A DNA stretch of 64,000 nt from Desulforhopalus sp. (GCA_023231425.1 JALNVI010000003.1:1-64000); one strand, 5' to 3'; positions 9,097 through 18,357 are shown, counted from the first letter of the stretch. Notes: a model not told the origin generated them from the letters alone. Numbers and translations: made by a program.

Positions 9097-10428
9097 ATGA
9101 AGGATCAAATCTGGAAACGGGGAACTCTCGGAGTGGTAACGACCCTTGCCCTGCTGGCAATGGCAGGGACAGCGGGAGCGGAAGAGTTCGATGCCCACTC
9201 GTCAATTATCTCACTCGGTTATGGACTTGATACGTTTTATCTGCTCATGTCAGGTGCACTGGTCATGTGGATGGCGGCCGGTTTCACCATGCTGGAGGCA
9301 GGTCTCGTCCGGTCAAAAAATGTGGTCGTTATTCTTACTAAAAATATCGCACTCTATTCGGTAGCCTGTATTATGTATCTGCTGTTTGGTTATCAGATAA
9401 TGTACGGTGGCGGCTCTGGTGTGCTGCCCGGCTTTTCTTTTTTTATCGGCCCGGAACATACCACCGCAGCAGTACTTGCCGCTGGTGGAGACATTCCATA
9501 TGCGCACCTCGCGGATTTCTTCTTTCAGGTTTGTTTCGTCGCTACGGCCATGTCGATAGTGTCCGGTGCGGTGGCAGAGAGGATGAAGCTGTGGACATTT
9601 CTTGCCTTCGCCCTCGTTTTGTGTGGTTTTATCTACCCGATAGAAGGATATTGGCAGTGGGGTGGAGGTTTTCTTAAGACACTTGGTTTTATCGACTTTG
9701 CCGGATCCGGAGTTGTTCATCTCTGTGGTGCTGCAGCCGCGCTGGCTGGAGTACTGGTGCTCGGTCCCCGGACAGGGAAATACAAAAACGGGAAAATTAA
9801 GGCCTTCCCCGGCTCTAACCTGCCGCTTGCTGCCCTCGGTACACTTATCCTGTGGGTAGGCTGGTTCGGATTTAACGGTGGTTCTCAGTTGAAAGTGAGT
9901 ACTATAGCTGATGCTAACGCCGTTGCCATGGCCTTTGTCAATACTAACGGTGCAGCTGCCGCCGGTCTGGTCACCGCCCTGCTGCTTTCTCAGTTCTGGT
10001 TCCGCAAGGCTGACCTTACCATGGCACTGAACGGTGCTCTGGCCGGGCTGGTGGCAATTACCGCCGAGCCGACAGCTCCGGGGCCACTCCTGGCAACGGG
10101 TATTGGGGCTGTGGCTGGTGTGCTTGTGGTCGTCTCCATTATTACGATCGACAAGTTGAAAATTGATGACCCGGTTGGTGCCCTCTCAGTTCACGGAGTC
10201 TGTGGTATCTTCGGTTTGCTGGCTGTATCGCTCAGCGCAGGATCCTTTGTTGATCAGCTTACCGGAGTGGTCTGTATCTTTGCCTGGGTCTTCATCACCA
10301 GCCTGATTACCTGGAAGATCCTCAAAGTTGTAATGGGCCTGCGGGTGAGTGAAGAGGAAGAGTACAGCGGTGTTGACGTCGCGGAGTGTGGACTGGAAGC
10401 ATATCCTGAATTTTCCAGCGATAAATAA
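9097..10428 (+). CDS. amtB: Ammonium transporter AmtB
   Basis: Ammonium channel of the Amt/MEP/Rh family, 443 residues from the ATG at 9097, which is preceded by a strong AGGAGGAAGGA. A cleavable-looking signal sequence (ending near TAGAEE) precedes eleven predicted membrane helices. Family marks include MAAGFTMLEAGLVRSKN, the pore region FAGSGVVHLCGAAAALAG with its conserved His, WVGWFGFNGGS, and the second pore His in DDPVGALSVHGVCG. glnK follows after 21 bp, so PII protein would gate the channel. The order amtB then glnK is the reverse of the E. coli operon. The sigma54 promoter upstream points to nitrogen-limitation control. Confidence 0.97.
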   Translation: MKDQIWKRGTLGVVTTLALLAMAGTAGAEEFDAHSSIISLGYGLDTFYLLMSGALVMWMAAGFTMLEAGLVRSKNVVVILTKNIALYSVACIMYLLFGYQIMYGGGSGVLPGFSFFIGPEHTTAAVLAAGGDIPYAHLADFFFQVCFVATAMSIVSGAVAERMKLWTFLAFALVLCGFIYPIEGYWQWGGGFLKTLGFIDFAGSGVVHLCGAAAALAGVLVLGPRTGKYKNGKIKAFPGSNLPLAALGTLILWVGWFGFNGGSQLKVSTIADANAVAMAFVNTNGAAAAGLVTALLLSQFWFRKADLTMALNGALAGLVAITAEPTAPGPLLATGIGAVAGVLVVVSIITIDKLKIDDPVGALSVHGVCGIFGLLAVSLSAGSFVDQLTGVVCIFAWVFITSLITWKILKVVMGLRVSEEEEYSGVDVAECGLEAYPEFSSDK

Positions 10429-10788
<360 letters not shown>

Positions 10789-10822
10789 GTTTTACCGCTG
10801 AATACGCAGTATCTGAAGGAAA

Positions 10823-10860
10823 GGGGGTGACCACTGGAACAGTGGTCACCCCCCTTTTTT
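10823..10860 (+). terminator. Rho-independent terminator after amtB-glnK
   Basis: A perfect 14-bp stem GGGGGTGACCACTG / CAGTGGTCACCCCC with a GAA loop is followed by six T residues. It ends the amtB-glnK transcript. Confidence 0.95.
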
Positions 10861-10957
10861 GCTTGCCCGCACGCGGGGAGAATCAGGGCAACACTTCAGC
10901 AAAATGAATTGCATTTGAACTGGAGACGAATTCAGGTTTTAAAGATGTTGCAGAGAC

Positions 10958-11680
10958 TCAAAGCTGTGCGTCGTTGAGGATTTTTTCAACTTCATACAGC
11001 ATCTTCGCGGCAATGGTCTTCTCCGGTGCCGGCGTGTCATCCTTTATACATTCGTTGAAGAGTCCAATCCAGAGGGTTATCTGTTTGTTAGCGGTACGGT
11101 CATAGATCTTTTTCTTGTAGAGATCTCCCGCGAGCTGCAGAGGCTTTTTGCTGTGGGCCCGGCCGCTCAAACCATCGTTGACGAGGGAGATTCCCTCCTT
11201 CATGCTCATCCGGCGCAGCAGTTCGTCTATCACGCCACCGCAAAAGATAACCGCGGCACGGCAGTTGCCTTCTGCAAGCTGTGCCTTTGCCCGGCGCATA
11301 AAGGCGGTGATGAGACTGAGGGTGATTTCGCCCCGGGTGGTGGTCAGCCAGTCTCCCTGCAGTTGCTGCTTTGCCGCCTCGATAATGCCGACACCCCGGG
11401 TGGTACGACTGGCTGTGGCGTGGGTTACCTCGTTCTTGAAGGAGGATGTTGTGATATGGTCATCCCCGAAAACCCTGCTGAGCCAGGAGAGGGCGGAGAT
11501 GCGGAACTCGTGGAACTTCGCTTCGTTGACCTCCGGCGCCGCTTCGGGTTTCTCCGGGGAGGTGGTGGTGCTCAGGACCTTCGAAGCCAGCGTCAGCAGT
11601 TTGTTCGCTTCGTTGATGAGTTGGCTGCGGAGAATTTGCAGCTCTTCTTCGGGAGTGGATTTTCGGGTGAGTGCGGTCAT
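10958..11680 (-). CDS. Hypothetical alpha-helical protein
   Basis: I do not recognise this 240-residue protein. It appears largely helical and soluble, without signal peptide or membrane segments. Visible blocks are an N-terminal helical stretch with a heptad look, a proline/glutamate linker (PEKPEAAPEVNEA, about residues 42-55), a middle domain with FHEFRISALSWLSRVFGDD, and a C-terminal half with RAAVIFCGGVIDELLRRM followed by a helical end. The middle and C-terminal parts loosely resemble HEPN-like or defence-type helical proteins, but no catalytic motif can be named. It stands alone between the amtB-glnK terminator and a small membrane gene. GAGAAG upstream of the ATG is an acceptable ribosome site. 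Confidence 0.7.
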   Translation of the reverse strand: MTALTRKSTPEEELQILRSQLINEANKLLTLASKVLSTTTSPEKPEAAPEVNEAKFHEFRISALSWLSRVFGDDHITTSSFKNEVTHATASRTTRGVGIIEAAKQQLQGDWLTTTRGEITLSLITAFMRRAKAQLAEGNCRAAVIFCGGVIDELLRRMSMKEGISLVNDGLSGRAHSKKPLQLAGDLYKKKIYDRTANKQITLWIGLFNECIKDDTPAPEKTIAAKMLYEVEKILNDAQL

Positions 11681-11797
11681 GGTCTTCTCTATGTTAATGG
11701 AAATTGCGCGGGAAAATTAAGGTGTGTGCGGATTCTTATACAGGAGCCTGGGGGTTTTTACAATTTCAGAAACGCTGAAAATGCTCCTTTTTCTTCA

Positions 11798-11835
11798 GGG
11801 TATCTTGAAACATCTTGTATTTCGTTCACATCAGG
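11798..11835 (+). repeat. Family 1 repeat, left-end fragment
   Basis: GGGTATCTTGAAACATCTTG followed by TATTTCGTTCA matches the left end of the dispersed repeat and then breaks off into unrelated sequence. It lies just beyond the stop of the small membrane gene at 11881. Confidence 0.8.
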
Positions 11836-11880
11836 ATTCCCCTTCATTGCCATGGAACTGATTACTTCGGTTCTCCCTCT

Positions 11881-12102
11881 TTACGAATCCTCTCTTTCGC
11901 CTTTGTCCGCTGAGGGCAGGTCGTAGAGCAGCTTGGCTCCGAGGAGGAGAAAGGGGATGGAGAGAATGGGCGCGAGATCCGGCGCGGCTGCAAAAAATCT
12001 GTTGAGACCGGCGTTTCGTGTTTCCACGTTTGGCAGCAGCCAGGTGCAGAGGATATAGAGCGCTGCACCAAGAAGGATGCTGAGCCACCAGGGAAATTTC
12101 AT
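11881..12102 (-). CDS. Small two-helix membrane protein
   Basis: A 73-residue protein with two hydrophobic helices (WWLSILLGAALYILCTWLLP and LAPILSIPFLLLGAKLLY) separated by a short polar loop and ended by a charged tail. A GGAGAG motif lies about 11 bp upstream of the ATG. The pattern resembles the N-terminal membrane part of membrane-anchored Mrr-like endonucleases, but no nuclease domain follows, so no function can be assigned. It lies in the same orientation as the ABC transporter genes upstream of it. Confidence 0.6.
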   Translation of the reverse strand: MKFPWWLSILLGAALYILCTWLLPNVETRNAGLNRFFAAAPDLAPILSIPFLLLGAKLLYDLPSADKGEREDS

Positions 12103-12195
12103 CTTTTTTTGTTACTCTCCATGTAAAAGGCCTCATTTCTCGAGAATGTCGTTTTCTCTGCACAGGGTACTGTTTCCAACAGAAATCGCAATGTC

Positions 12196-13992
12196 TCACT
12201 CCTCAAATCCCGTCCGCAGGTCCAGTTCTACCAGCCTGGCGTAATGGCCACCGGCGGCAAGCAGTTCGCTGTGGGTGCCCTGCTCAACCACCTGCCCTTC
12301 GGCCATTACGATGATGATGTCGGCGCGGCGGACGGTGGCAAGGCGGTGGGCAATGATAAGGGAAGTTCGTCCGGAGAAGCTTTTGGTCACTACCTCCTCA
12401 AGGATATTTTCTGATTCCGTATCTATCGCCGCCGTGGCTTCGTCAAGCACCAGCATCACAGGCCTGCGACAGAGAACCCTTGCAAAGGAGAGAAGCTGTT
12501 TCTCGCCGGTGGAGAGATCAAGTCCGCCATCGCCGATACGGGTGTCCAGCCCCTCCGGCAAACGGGAGACGAAGCGGGTCATGCCGGTTTCGTCGAGGAT
12601 CTTTTCTGCTTCATCACGGCTGGTCGGCTGGTCGAGGACGATGTTGGCGAGGAGAGTGCCGTCGAGGATGAAGATATCCTGAAAGATTACTCCTGCAATG
12701 CTGCGCAGCTCTGACGGGTCAAGCTGCCGAAGGTCGATCCCGTCGAGACGCACCGAGCCTTCCTGTGGGTCATAAAACCGGAGCAGCAGCTTGACAAGGG
12801 TTGATTTCCCCGAACCGGTGGCTCCCACCACTGCCACTGTTTTCCCCGCAGGCAGGGTCAGAGTGACGTCTTTGAGGACTGGTTCATTCTCCTCATAGGC
12901 AAACGTGATTCGATCGAAAACTACTTCACCTTTCGGTGCCTTGATATGGAGAGGGTGTGTTGGCGTGGGGCAGGAGGTCCGCTGGTTGATCAGCTCAAAA
13001 ATGCGTTCCGCCGAAGCCATGGCAGACTGGACAATGGAGTATTTCTGGGCCAGTTCACGCAGTGGCTGGAAGAAGAGGCGCATGTAACTGAGAAAGGCTG
13101 CCAGTTCTCCGAGGGTGAGTTCCCTGTGCAGCACCTCACCGCCGCCATACCAGAGAATGACAGCAACGGCTGACGAGCTGAGCAGTTCGGTGAGTGGCAT
13201 GAAGGCACCGAAGAGACGGATTTGGGCAACGGTGCGGTGGAGGTATTCGCTGGTGAGTTGTGTGTAACTCTGTCGACTTAACTCCTCGTGGACGAAGAGC
13301 TGGAGAATGCTGATTCCGGCCAGCGTCTCCGAAAGGAAGCCGTTGATCTTCCCGAGCTGACTGCGGATTTTGCGGAAGGCCTCGCGGACAAAGTGAGCAA
13401 AGACGACGGTGATGAGCAGTGCCCCCGGGATGAAGAGCATCATCAGGCCGGCCAGCCGCAGGTTCATCATACAGAGAAGGATGAGGATTCCGCTGAGGCG
13501 CAGCAGGTCATTGAAGAGGGTGACCGCCACCGAGGTGAACATCTCATTCATGTTGTTGATGTCATTGGTGAGCCGGGTGACCAGTTGTCCGGTGGAATGG
13601 GTGCTGAAGAACCTGAGGTCGAGATCCAGCAGGTGGCGGAAGAGATGCTGCCGCAGGTTGTGCATGATCGTCTGGCCGAGCCACTGCAGCAGTAGAACCT
13701 GTACGAAGCTGCAGAGGAAGGCAATGAGAATAACCAGTCCGTAGAGTGCGGCGTCCTGGCTGAGCAGTGTGAGGCGCTTTGCCATTGGTACATCGCCTGC
13801 AGTGAGGCTGTGGTCAATGGCCAGCTGCAGCAGGCGCGGCTGGGCAAGAGTGGCGGCGGTGATGAGCAGTGAAAGCAACAGGGCAACGGCGAACTTCCTG
13901 CGAAAGGGCCAGGCATAGGTTGCGATGCGTCGCCAGAGGTCAAAATCGCCGAAGGAGTGGTGTCCCTTTTCGCTGTAGCCGTAATTACGCAT
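12196..13992 (-). CDS. ABC exporter half-transporter, consensus Walker B partner (MdlB/BmrC-like)
   Basis: ABC exporter half-molecule of 598 residues: six-helix membrane domain (about residues 25-310) and an ATP-binding domain with Walker A GATGSGKST, signature LSTGEKQ, Walker B MLVLDEATAAID with the catalytic Glu, and switch His in IIAHRLATV. The signature departs from LSGGQ. Its partner, encoded just upstream, has the complementary defects, which is the pattern of heterodimeric exporters such as TM287/288, LmrCD and MdlAB. The start overlaps the stop of the partner by 8 bp, so the two are co-translated. The substrate is unknown; lipids or amphiphilic drugs are usual for the family. Confidence 0.93.
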   Translation of the reverse strand: MRNYGYSEKGHHSFGDFDLWRRIATYAWPFRRKFAVALLLSLLITAATLAQPRLLQLAIDHSLTAGDVPMAKRLTLLSQDAALYGLVILIAFLCSFVQVLLLQWLGQTIMHNLRQHLFRHLLDLDLRFFSTHSTGQLVTRLTNDINNMNEMFTSVAVTLFNDLLRLSGILILLCMMNLRLAGLMMLFIPGALLITVVFAHFVREAFRKIRSQLGKINGFLSETLAGISILQLFVHEELSRQSYTQLTSEYLHRTVAQIRLFGAFMPLTELLSSSAVAVILWYGGGEVLHRELTLGELAAFLSYMRLFFQPLRELAQKYSIVQSAMASAERIFELINQRTSCPTPTHPLHIKAPKGEVVFDRITFAYEENEPVLKDVTLTLPAGKTVAVVGATGSGKSTLVKLLLRFYDPQEGSVRLDGIDLRQLDPSELRSIAGVIFQDIFILDGTLLANIVLDQPTSRDEAEKILDETGMTRFVSRLPEGLDTRIGDGGLDLSTGEKQLLSFARVLCRRPVMLVLDEATAAIDTESENILEEVVTKSFSGRTSLIIAHRLATVRRADIIIVMAEGQVVEQGTHSELLAAGGHYARLVELDLRTGFEE

Positions 13993-15763
13993 CGGCGTTT
14001 TCTCTCATCTGCTTGTCGTACATGGCGCGGTAAAAGGAGCTTGTGGCAAGAAGCTCCTTGTGGCTGCCGGAGTGAACCAGGCTGCCTTCATCAAGAATAT
14101 GGACCTCATCCATCATCGATAGCATCTTGATTCGATTGGAGACAAAAATAATGATGCGGTGGCCTCCCTGCCGGAGGTGGCTGAAGATTTCATATTCAGT
14201 GGCGGTGTCGATGGCGGAGAGTCCGTCGTCGATAATCAGTATCGGGCGCCTGCAGAGCAGGGCTCTGGCGAGAGAGACCCTCTGCCGCTGGCCGCCGGAG
14301 AGTTTCATGCCGCGCTCGCCGATCAGGGTGTCGTAGCCGGAAGCGAGAGCGAGAATCTCATTGTCCACAGCGGCCATGCGGGCGGCATGGCGGATTTCTT
14401 CAAGGCTGGCATCCGGGCGGCCAAAGGCAATGTTGTTGCGGATGGTATCGGAGAAGAGTACTGGTTCCTGACCTGCCCAGGCGATATGTTCCCGTACGGC
14501 GGCAAGGGGCAGGGTGTTGACATCGAAGCCATCAAAGTGGAGCATGCCGTTTCCCACTGGATGGAGACGCGCGAGCAGGCGGCAGAGTGTCGATTTGCCG
14601 GAGCCGGTGCGCCCGGTGATGCCGTGGGTGCCGGGGCCAAACGTAAGGTTGACTGCGTCAAGGACCTGTGCCTCCCCGAGGGTGAGAGAGGCGTTGACAA
14701 GGCGGAATTCCCTGCCGTGCAGAGTGGTTCCGGCAGGCAGGGGCGGATCAGGGAGTTGAGGGCGGCTCTGCAGAATTTTCTCTACCCTTCCCAGCGAGGT
14801 GAGGCCGCGCTGCATCAGGTTGGTCACCCAGCCGATGGCAATCATCGGCCAGATGAGCATGTAAAGATAGGCGATAAAGGCGATGAAGCCGCCGATGTTT
14901 ATGCTGCCGGAGATAACAAGGCGGCCGCCGACATAGAGCACCAGCAGCATGCCGACGCTGCCGGTCAGGGCGGAGAGCGGAGTAATTATCCCCTGGATAC
15001 GGGCGACATCCATGTTGCTGGCCATATAGCTCTTCCCGAGGCGGTGGAAATAGCGGGTCTGAAACTCTTCCATTGTCCACGCCTTAATCAGGCCGATGGA
15101 GAGTAAAGTTGAACGGGAAAACTCCGTCAGTCTGGCAAAATTTTGCTGTACCCGGGAAAAATAGAGGTGCAGGCGGGCGGAGAGATGACGGGTGGCAATG
15201 GCCAGCAACGGCAGGGGCAGCAGGGCGATGCAGGTAAGTTTTACATCAATGGTGGCCATGAAGCCCATTGCGGCGAGCGACATGACGACGGAGTCCACCG
15301 CTGCCACAAGGCCCATGCCGCAGGCCATTTGTACGGCGTTGAGGTCATTACTTGAGTGGGCCATCAGATCACCTGTGGAATAGCGCGAGAAGAAGGCAAG
15401 GTCCATTCCCAGCAAATGGTTGAAGATGTCGTCACGCAGGCGGCGTTCCAGCAGGCGTGAAAAGCCAACTATCAATACCCGCCAGAGAAATCGGAGCAGT
15501 ACGATGCCGACGGCGAGGGCGATGATCAGCGTCCCGGTGGAGAACAGACCACTCTCAGTAATGGTCCCACCACTGATGCCGTTAATGGCATGCTGCATTA
15601 TTTTTGGGATAAAGAGCTGCATCATGTCTACAAGAAGCAGTGCTGCAAAGCCGATGGCGAGGCGGAAGCGGTAGCGCTTGAATATGGGGCCGAGGATGTG
15701 GCGCAGGCTTGAGAACGATATCCTTTCGTCTGCTGTCTTTATATTTTTAGCGGCGTTTTTCAC
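13985..15763 (-). CDS. ABC exporter half-transporter with degenerate ATP site (MdlA/BmrD-like)
   Basis: ABC exporter half-molecule of 592 residues, first gene of the pair. The membrane domain occupies about residues 30-320. The nucleotide domain has Walker A GRTGSGKST and a consensus signature LSGGQRQRVSLARAL, but Walker B reads ILIIDDGLSAID, with Asp in place of the catalytic Glu, and the switch histidine is Asn (VSNRIKML). These losses indicate one non-hydrolysing site in the heterodimer, formed with the non-consensus LSTGE signature of its partner. Start ATG at 15763; no clear promoter was recognised upstream. Confidence 0.93.
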   Translation of the reverse strand: MKNAAKNIKTADERISFSSLRHILGPIFKRYRFRLAIGFAALLLVDMMQLFIPKIMQHAINGISGGTITESGLFSTGTLIIALAVGIVLLRFLWRVLIVGFSRLLERRLRDDIFNHLLGMDLAFFSRYSTGDLMAHSSNDLNAVQMACGMGLVAAVDSVVMSLAAMGFMATIDVKLTCIALLPLPLLAIATRHLSARLHLYFSRVQQNFARLTEFSRSTLLSIGLIKAWTMEEFQTRYFHRLGKSYMASNMDVARIQGIITPLSALTGSVGMLLVLYVGGRLVISGSINIGGFIAFIAYLYMLIWPMIAIGWVTNLMQRGLTSLGRVEKILQSRPQLPDPPLPAGTTLHGREFRLVNASLTLGEAQVLDAVNLTFGPGTHGITGRTGSGKSTLCRLLARLHPVGNGMLHFDGFDVNTLPLAAVREHIAWAGQEPVLFSDTIRNNIAFGRPDASLEEIRHAARMAAVDNEILALASGYDTLIGERGMKLSGGQRQRVSLARALLCRRPILIIDDGLSAIDTATEYEIFSHLRQGGHRIIIFVSNRIKMLSMMDEVHILDEGSLVHSGSHKELLATSSFYRAMYDKQMRENADA

Positions 15764-16100
15764 GGATAAAATTTGCTTGTCCCGCTGCGGGAGTATTGTG
15801 TGGATGGATTAAGAACAACGATGACCTCCGTGCAGGTCAAAATGAAGTGCAGCACGGAGATTTCCCAGCTCCCATACTATATGCAGGAGAAGGCGGGGGC
15901 AACCTTTTCTCCAGGCTGTTTCTCTCTCCACTGAGTTTTCCCGTGGAGTACCCACAAGCAGGAATACATGAGATTGTGTATTTCTCTGAATTGTGCGGAT
16001 ATGTGTTTGCCGGATCCTGTCGATTTTCGAGGAGTAAAGCTCTCGTTTATTTGTGGCCGTAATGAAACGTGTTCCTCAACAGCACTGTTTCTCTTCGGGT

Positions 16101-16155
16101 ATTTTTCACTGTAATGAAGAAAATGGGAGAAAGACTGACTATTCAAGGTGCCCAT
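16101..16155 (+). repeat. Family 1 repeat, right-end fragment
   Basis: TTTTTCACTGTAATGAAGAA then AATGGGAGAAAGACTGACTATTCAAGGTGCCCATAAG in sequence matches the right third of the dispersed repeat; the left part is absent. The end TTCAAGGTGCCCATAAG closely matches the right end of the copy at the window start. Confidence 0.85.
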
Positions 16156-16247
16156 AAGGCTGGATGAGGATAATAAGTGCGGCAGCAGCAGTGTGAAAAG
16201 CAGTGTGAAAAGAGAGTGCATTGACAATATGGTTCAGTCGCCAGACA

Positions 16248-16310
16248 CGGGGAAACATCGAATAATCGCCCATCTTCTTCGTTACAGCAAAAAAATTATC
16301 CTCAGAATAT
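16248..16310 (-). repeat. Family 1 repeat, inverted right-end fragment
   Basis: Reads on the minus strand as GATAATTTTTTTGCTGTAAC followed by GAAGAAGATGGGCGATTATTCGATGTTTCCC, the right end of the repeat. It faces the plus-strand fragment at 16101-16155 across about 90 bp, so two right ends point at each other with no left ends. Confidence 0.85.
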
Positions 16311-17044
16311 CGGGTAACACGTACCAGCAACTTGCTCAAGGTAAAAGATACCAGCTGAAAGATATTGATGGGGCAGAGGTTTTTAAACGGGAACCAGAGA
16401 AAAACGTAACTGTTACCGCACGATCTCCGGAAAATTCTGGTGGAAATCTGCAGATGAAGGGGCAGATACACACATGGACTTTTTATAATGCTGGGACATT
16501 TCCGGCCCGCGAGAAGGAATTTGAAGCAACGGGAACAGAAAAAAAAGGTAATGGGCGTCTTCGCAGACTGTGGCCGAAAAGTTGAATATGTTCACTTTTA
16601 CAGAAAGTGAGAGGACAGGGGGGGGGGAATGAACACGATTTGAGAAAAGGTTGCACTTATTACGTGAATTCAGGCCTTGTGTCTTTGATGGAATGCATCA
16701 GCTTTTTTCACGCCCTGCGGTCGACCCCAAACACAAAATAGAAAGGAGGTCGTTTTCGTAATAAATCGACTATTCGCCACAATTGCGGGGTGTAAGAAGA
16801 CGCTGGCATGAATAGCGGAGGTGAATTTTCTTATCACACCAGGATTTAAGAACGACATTCTTTTGATGCCTTTTGGGCAAAGTGATACGTGAACTGGTAA
16901 CGAGGCGTAAATGAAATAGAGAGCGGAATTTTTTTATTGACTTTGACCACGGGAAATGTGTTGCACGTATTGTTTGAATTCAGCAAGACCTCTCTTTTGT
17001 CCTGATTTGGAACATATAAAAAAAGAGGTATTGTAAAAATAATC

Positions 17045-17072
17045 TTGAAATTTTCTGATCTGTTTATATTAT
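17045..17072 (+). promoter_or_regulatory. Putative sigma70 promoter of the H-NS-like gene
   Basis: TTGAAA, a 16-bp spacer and TATTAT form a plausible -35/-10 pair about 70 bp before the start codon, in strongly AT-rich DNA. H-NS genes often repress themselves through such AT-rich upstream regions; that is inference here. Confidence 0.5.
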
Positions 17073-17141
17073 AGTCAAAGTTGTGAAGGAGTATAATTTG
17101 CTTTACGTGAACAATTTAACATCCAGAAAGAGGAAAACTCA

Positions 17142-17543
17142 ATGCAGGAAATTGTAAAAATTATTACCCACGCCCGTCGACTGAAAAGCGCTGTTAAACC
17201 TCTCGACATTGAACAGCTTGAAGAAATTAAAGAGAAACTCGATCTCATTATTGCAGATCGATATAAAGAAATAGAGGAAAAAAAGAGGGAAAATGAGGAA
17301 AAAAATGCTGATATTGAGGCGATAAAACAGATAATGGCTCGCTCCGAGATCTCCGTTGATGAGATCTCCGGTGGGGCATCCGGAAAAGGGCGGAGAGGGA
17401 AACGTGCCCCGCGTCCGCCTAAATATGAAATCTATACTGGTTCCGGTGAGCGTATTACCTGGACTGGTCAGGGCCGGAAACCTAATGTTTTCAAAGAGCA
17501 GCTTGACATGGGAAAATCCATGGATGACTTCCTCATCAGGTAA
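17142..17543 (+). CDS. hns: H-NS-like nucleoid protein
   Basis: H-NS family DNA-binding protein of 133 residues. A helical, highly charged N-terminal half (about residues 1-70, coiled coil KEIEEKKRENEEKN) would drive oligomerisation. A basic linker GKGRRGKRAPRPP leads to the C-terminal DNA-binding domain YTGSGERITWTGQGRKP, which contains the TWTGQGR AT-minor-groove motif. H-NS proteins silence AT-rich, often foreign DNA, and are less usual in deltaproteobacteria than in beta- and gammaproteobacteria. The gene sits alone in the most AT-rich, repeat-rich part of the window. AGAAAGAGGAAAAC upstream of the ATG includes a weak GAGG ribosome site. Confidence 0.9.
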   Translation: MQEIVKIITHARRLKSAVKPLDIEQLEEIKEKLDLIIADRYKEIEEKKRENEEKNADIEAIKQIMARSEISVDEISGGASGKGRRGKRAPRPPKYEIYTGSGERITWTGQGRKPNVFKEQLDMGKSMDDFLIR

Positions 17544-17610
17544 GATTTCTTTTCAGATTTACATAAAAGAGTCCTGAAAGAGAAAAAGGAAGTCCTTTTT
17601 TTCGTTATCT

Positions 17611-17770
17611 GGAAACCTTGAAACAGCTTGTCTTCCGTTCATATTCGAAGTCCAGAAAAAAATTTACTCCAGCCATGTTTGATATCGGAGTCTGGCGCTT
17701 ACCTGCGATGATAAATTTTTTGCTGTAACGAAGAAGATGGGCGAAAGACTAATTATTCAAGGGGCTCATA
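17611..17770 (+). repeat. Family 1 repeat, internally shortened
   Basis: Copy starting GGAAACCTTGAAACAGCTTG and ending ATTATTCAAGGGGCTCATAG. The central CGACGTCTCGTTCCTCGCTT block is missing: the sequence jumps from GGCGCTTACCT to GCGATGATAAATTTTTTG. It begins 67 bp after the hns stop. Confidence 0.88.
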
Positions 17771-17774
17771 GGTA

Positions 17775-17819
17775 AAACGGGTGAATTGTGGAGACAAAAT
17801 GTCCCATATTCACCCGTTT
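17775..17819 (+). terminator. Hairpin, possible terminator beyond hns and repeat
   Basis: AAACGGGTGAAT and ATTCACCCGTTT form a perfect 12-bp stem, with an inner GACA/TGTC pairing in the loop. No clean T-run follows beyond GTTT, so termination is plausible rather than certain. Confidence 0.5.
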
Positions 17820-18015
17820 CCTGTTTGAAGCAGGTGTCATTTTGGCCTTTGTTTGCAGAGTTGCTCTTGTCCTGCGGGAAAAACGTTCCATACTGTTAAT
17901 TTGATAACGCTGGGTTTTATAATGGTTTTTTCCGTGAGTGAAGGTGAAATAGGGAAGGAAGTCTTTTTTTTATTATAGTTTTGTTGTTCCTGGCGGGCGT
18001 GGAGGAGATAAAAGA

Positions 18016-18237
18016 ATGAAGAACGAAATTATTGTTGCCTCTGAAGGCAGTCTTTCCGTGGGTTATGGAGTCTTGACCGGAGAAAGGTGGCAATGCTATT
18101 TCGCTGATACTCGACACAATATTGATACCATTCTCACCCGGATGCGGGAGGAGAACAGCTGGATTCAAGTAATACGTCAGACCCTGTTCCCGTTAAATAC
18201 TTCTTGTAAGGGCAGTCCCCCTGAGATCTTTTCTTAA
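18016..18237 (+). CDS. Small hypothetical protein
   Basis: A 73-residue open frame with a strong ribosome site (GGAGGAGAT, 7-8 bp before the ATG), which is the main reason to call it. The first half (ASEGSLSVGYGVLTGERWQCYF) looks like beta strands and the middle (NIDTILTRMREENSWIQVIRQ) like a helix. No family is recognised. It lies alone, with the family 1 repeat copies at 17611 and 18358 on either side. Confidence 0.5.
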   Translation: MKNEIIVASEGSLSVGYGVLTGERWQCYFADTRHNIDTILTRMREENSWIQVIRQTLFPLNTSCKGSPPEIFS

Positions 18238-18357
18238 ATTGTGTTTATTCACAAAACCCGTCTTTCATCTTACATTCTGTACGAGTATAAATATTTAAAT
18301 TTTTCAGCTATAATCTATAAAAAAGACACTTCCCGTTTCCTCTGTTACCGCAGCTTT

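Larger units (their letters stand above)
15764..17044. other. AT-rich intergenic zone with repeat remnants, no supported gene
   Basis: Almost 1.3 kb without a convincing gene. Open frames here are short, lack ribosome sites and overlap repeat debris. It holds two right-end fragments of the family 1 repeat in opposite orientation (16101-16155 and 16248-16310) and a run of ten G residues at 16618-16627. The rest is unrecognised and AT-rich towards the H-NS-like gene. Confidence 0.6.

Noticed and set aside
16148..16585. 145-residue plus-strand open frame in the 16 kb zone
   Set aside because: Its first half runs through an inverted repeat fragment, and no ribosome site or conserved pattern is seen.
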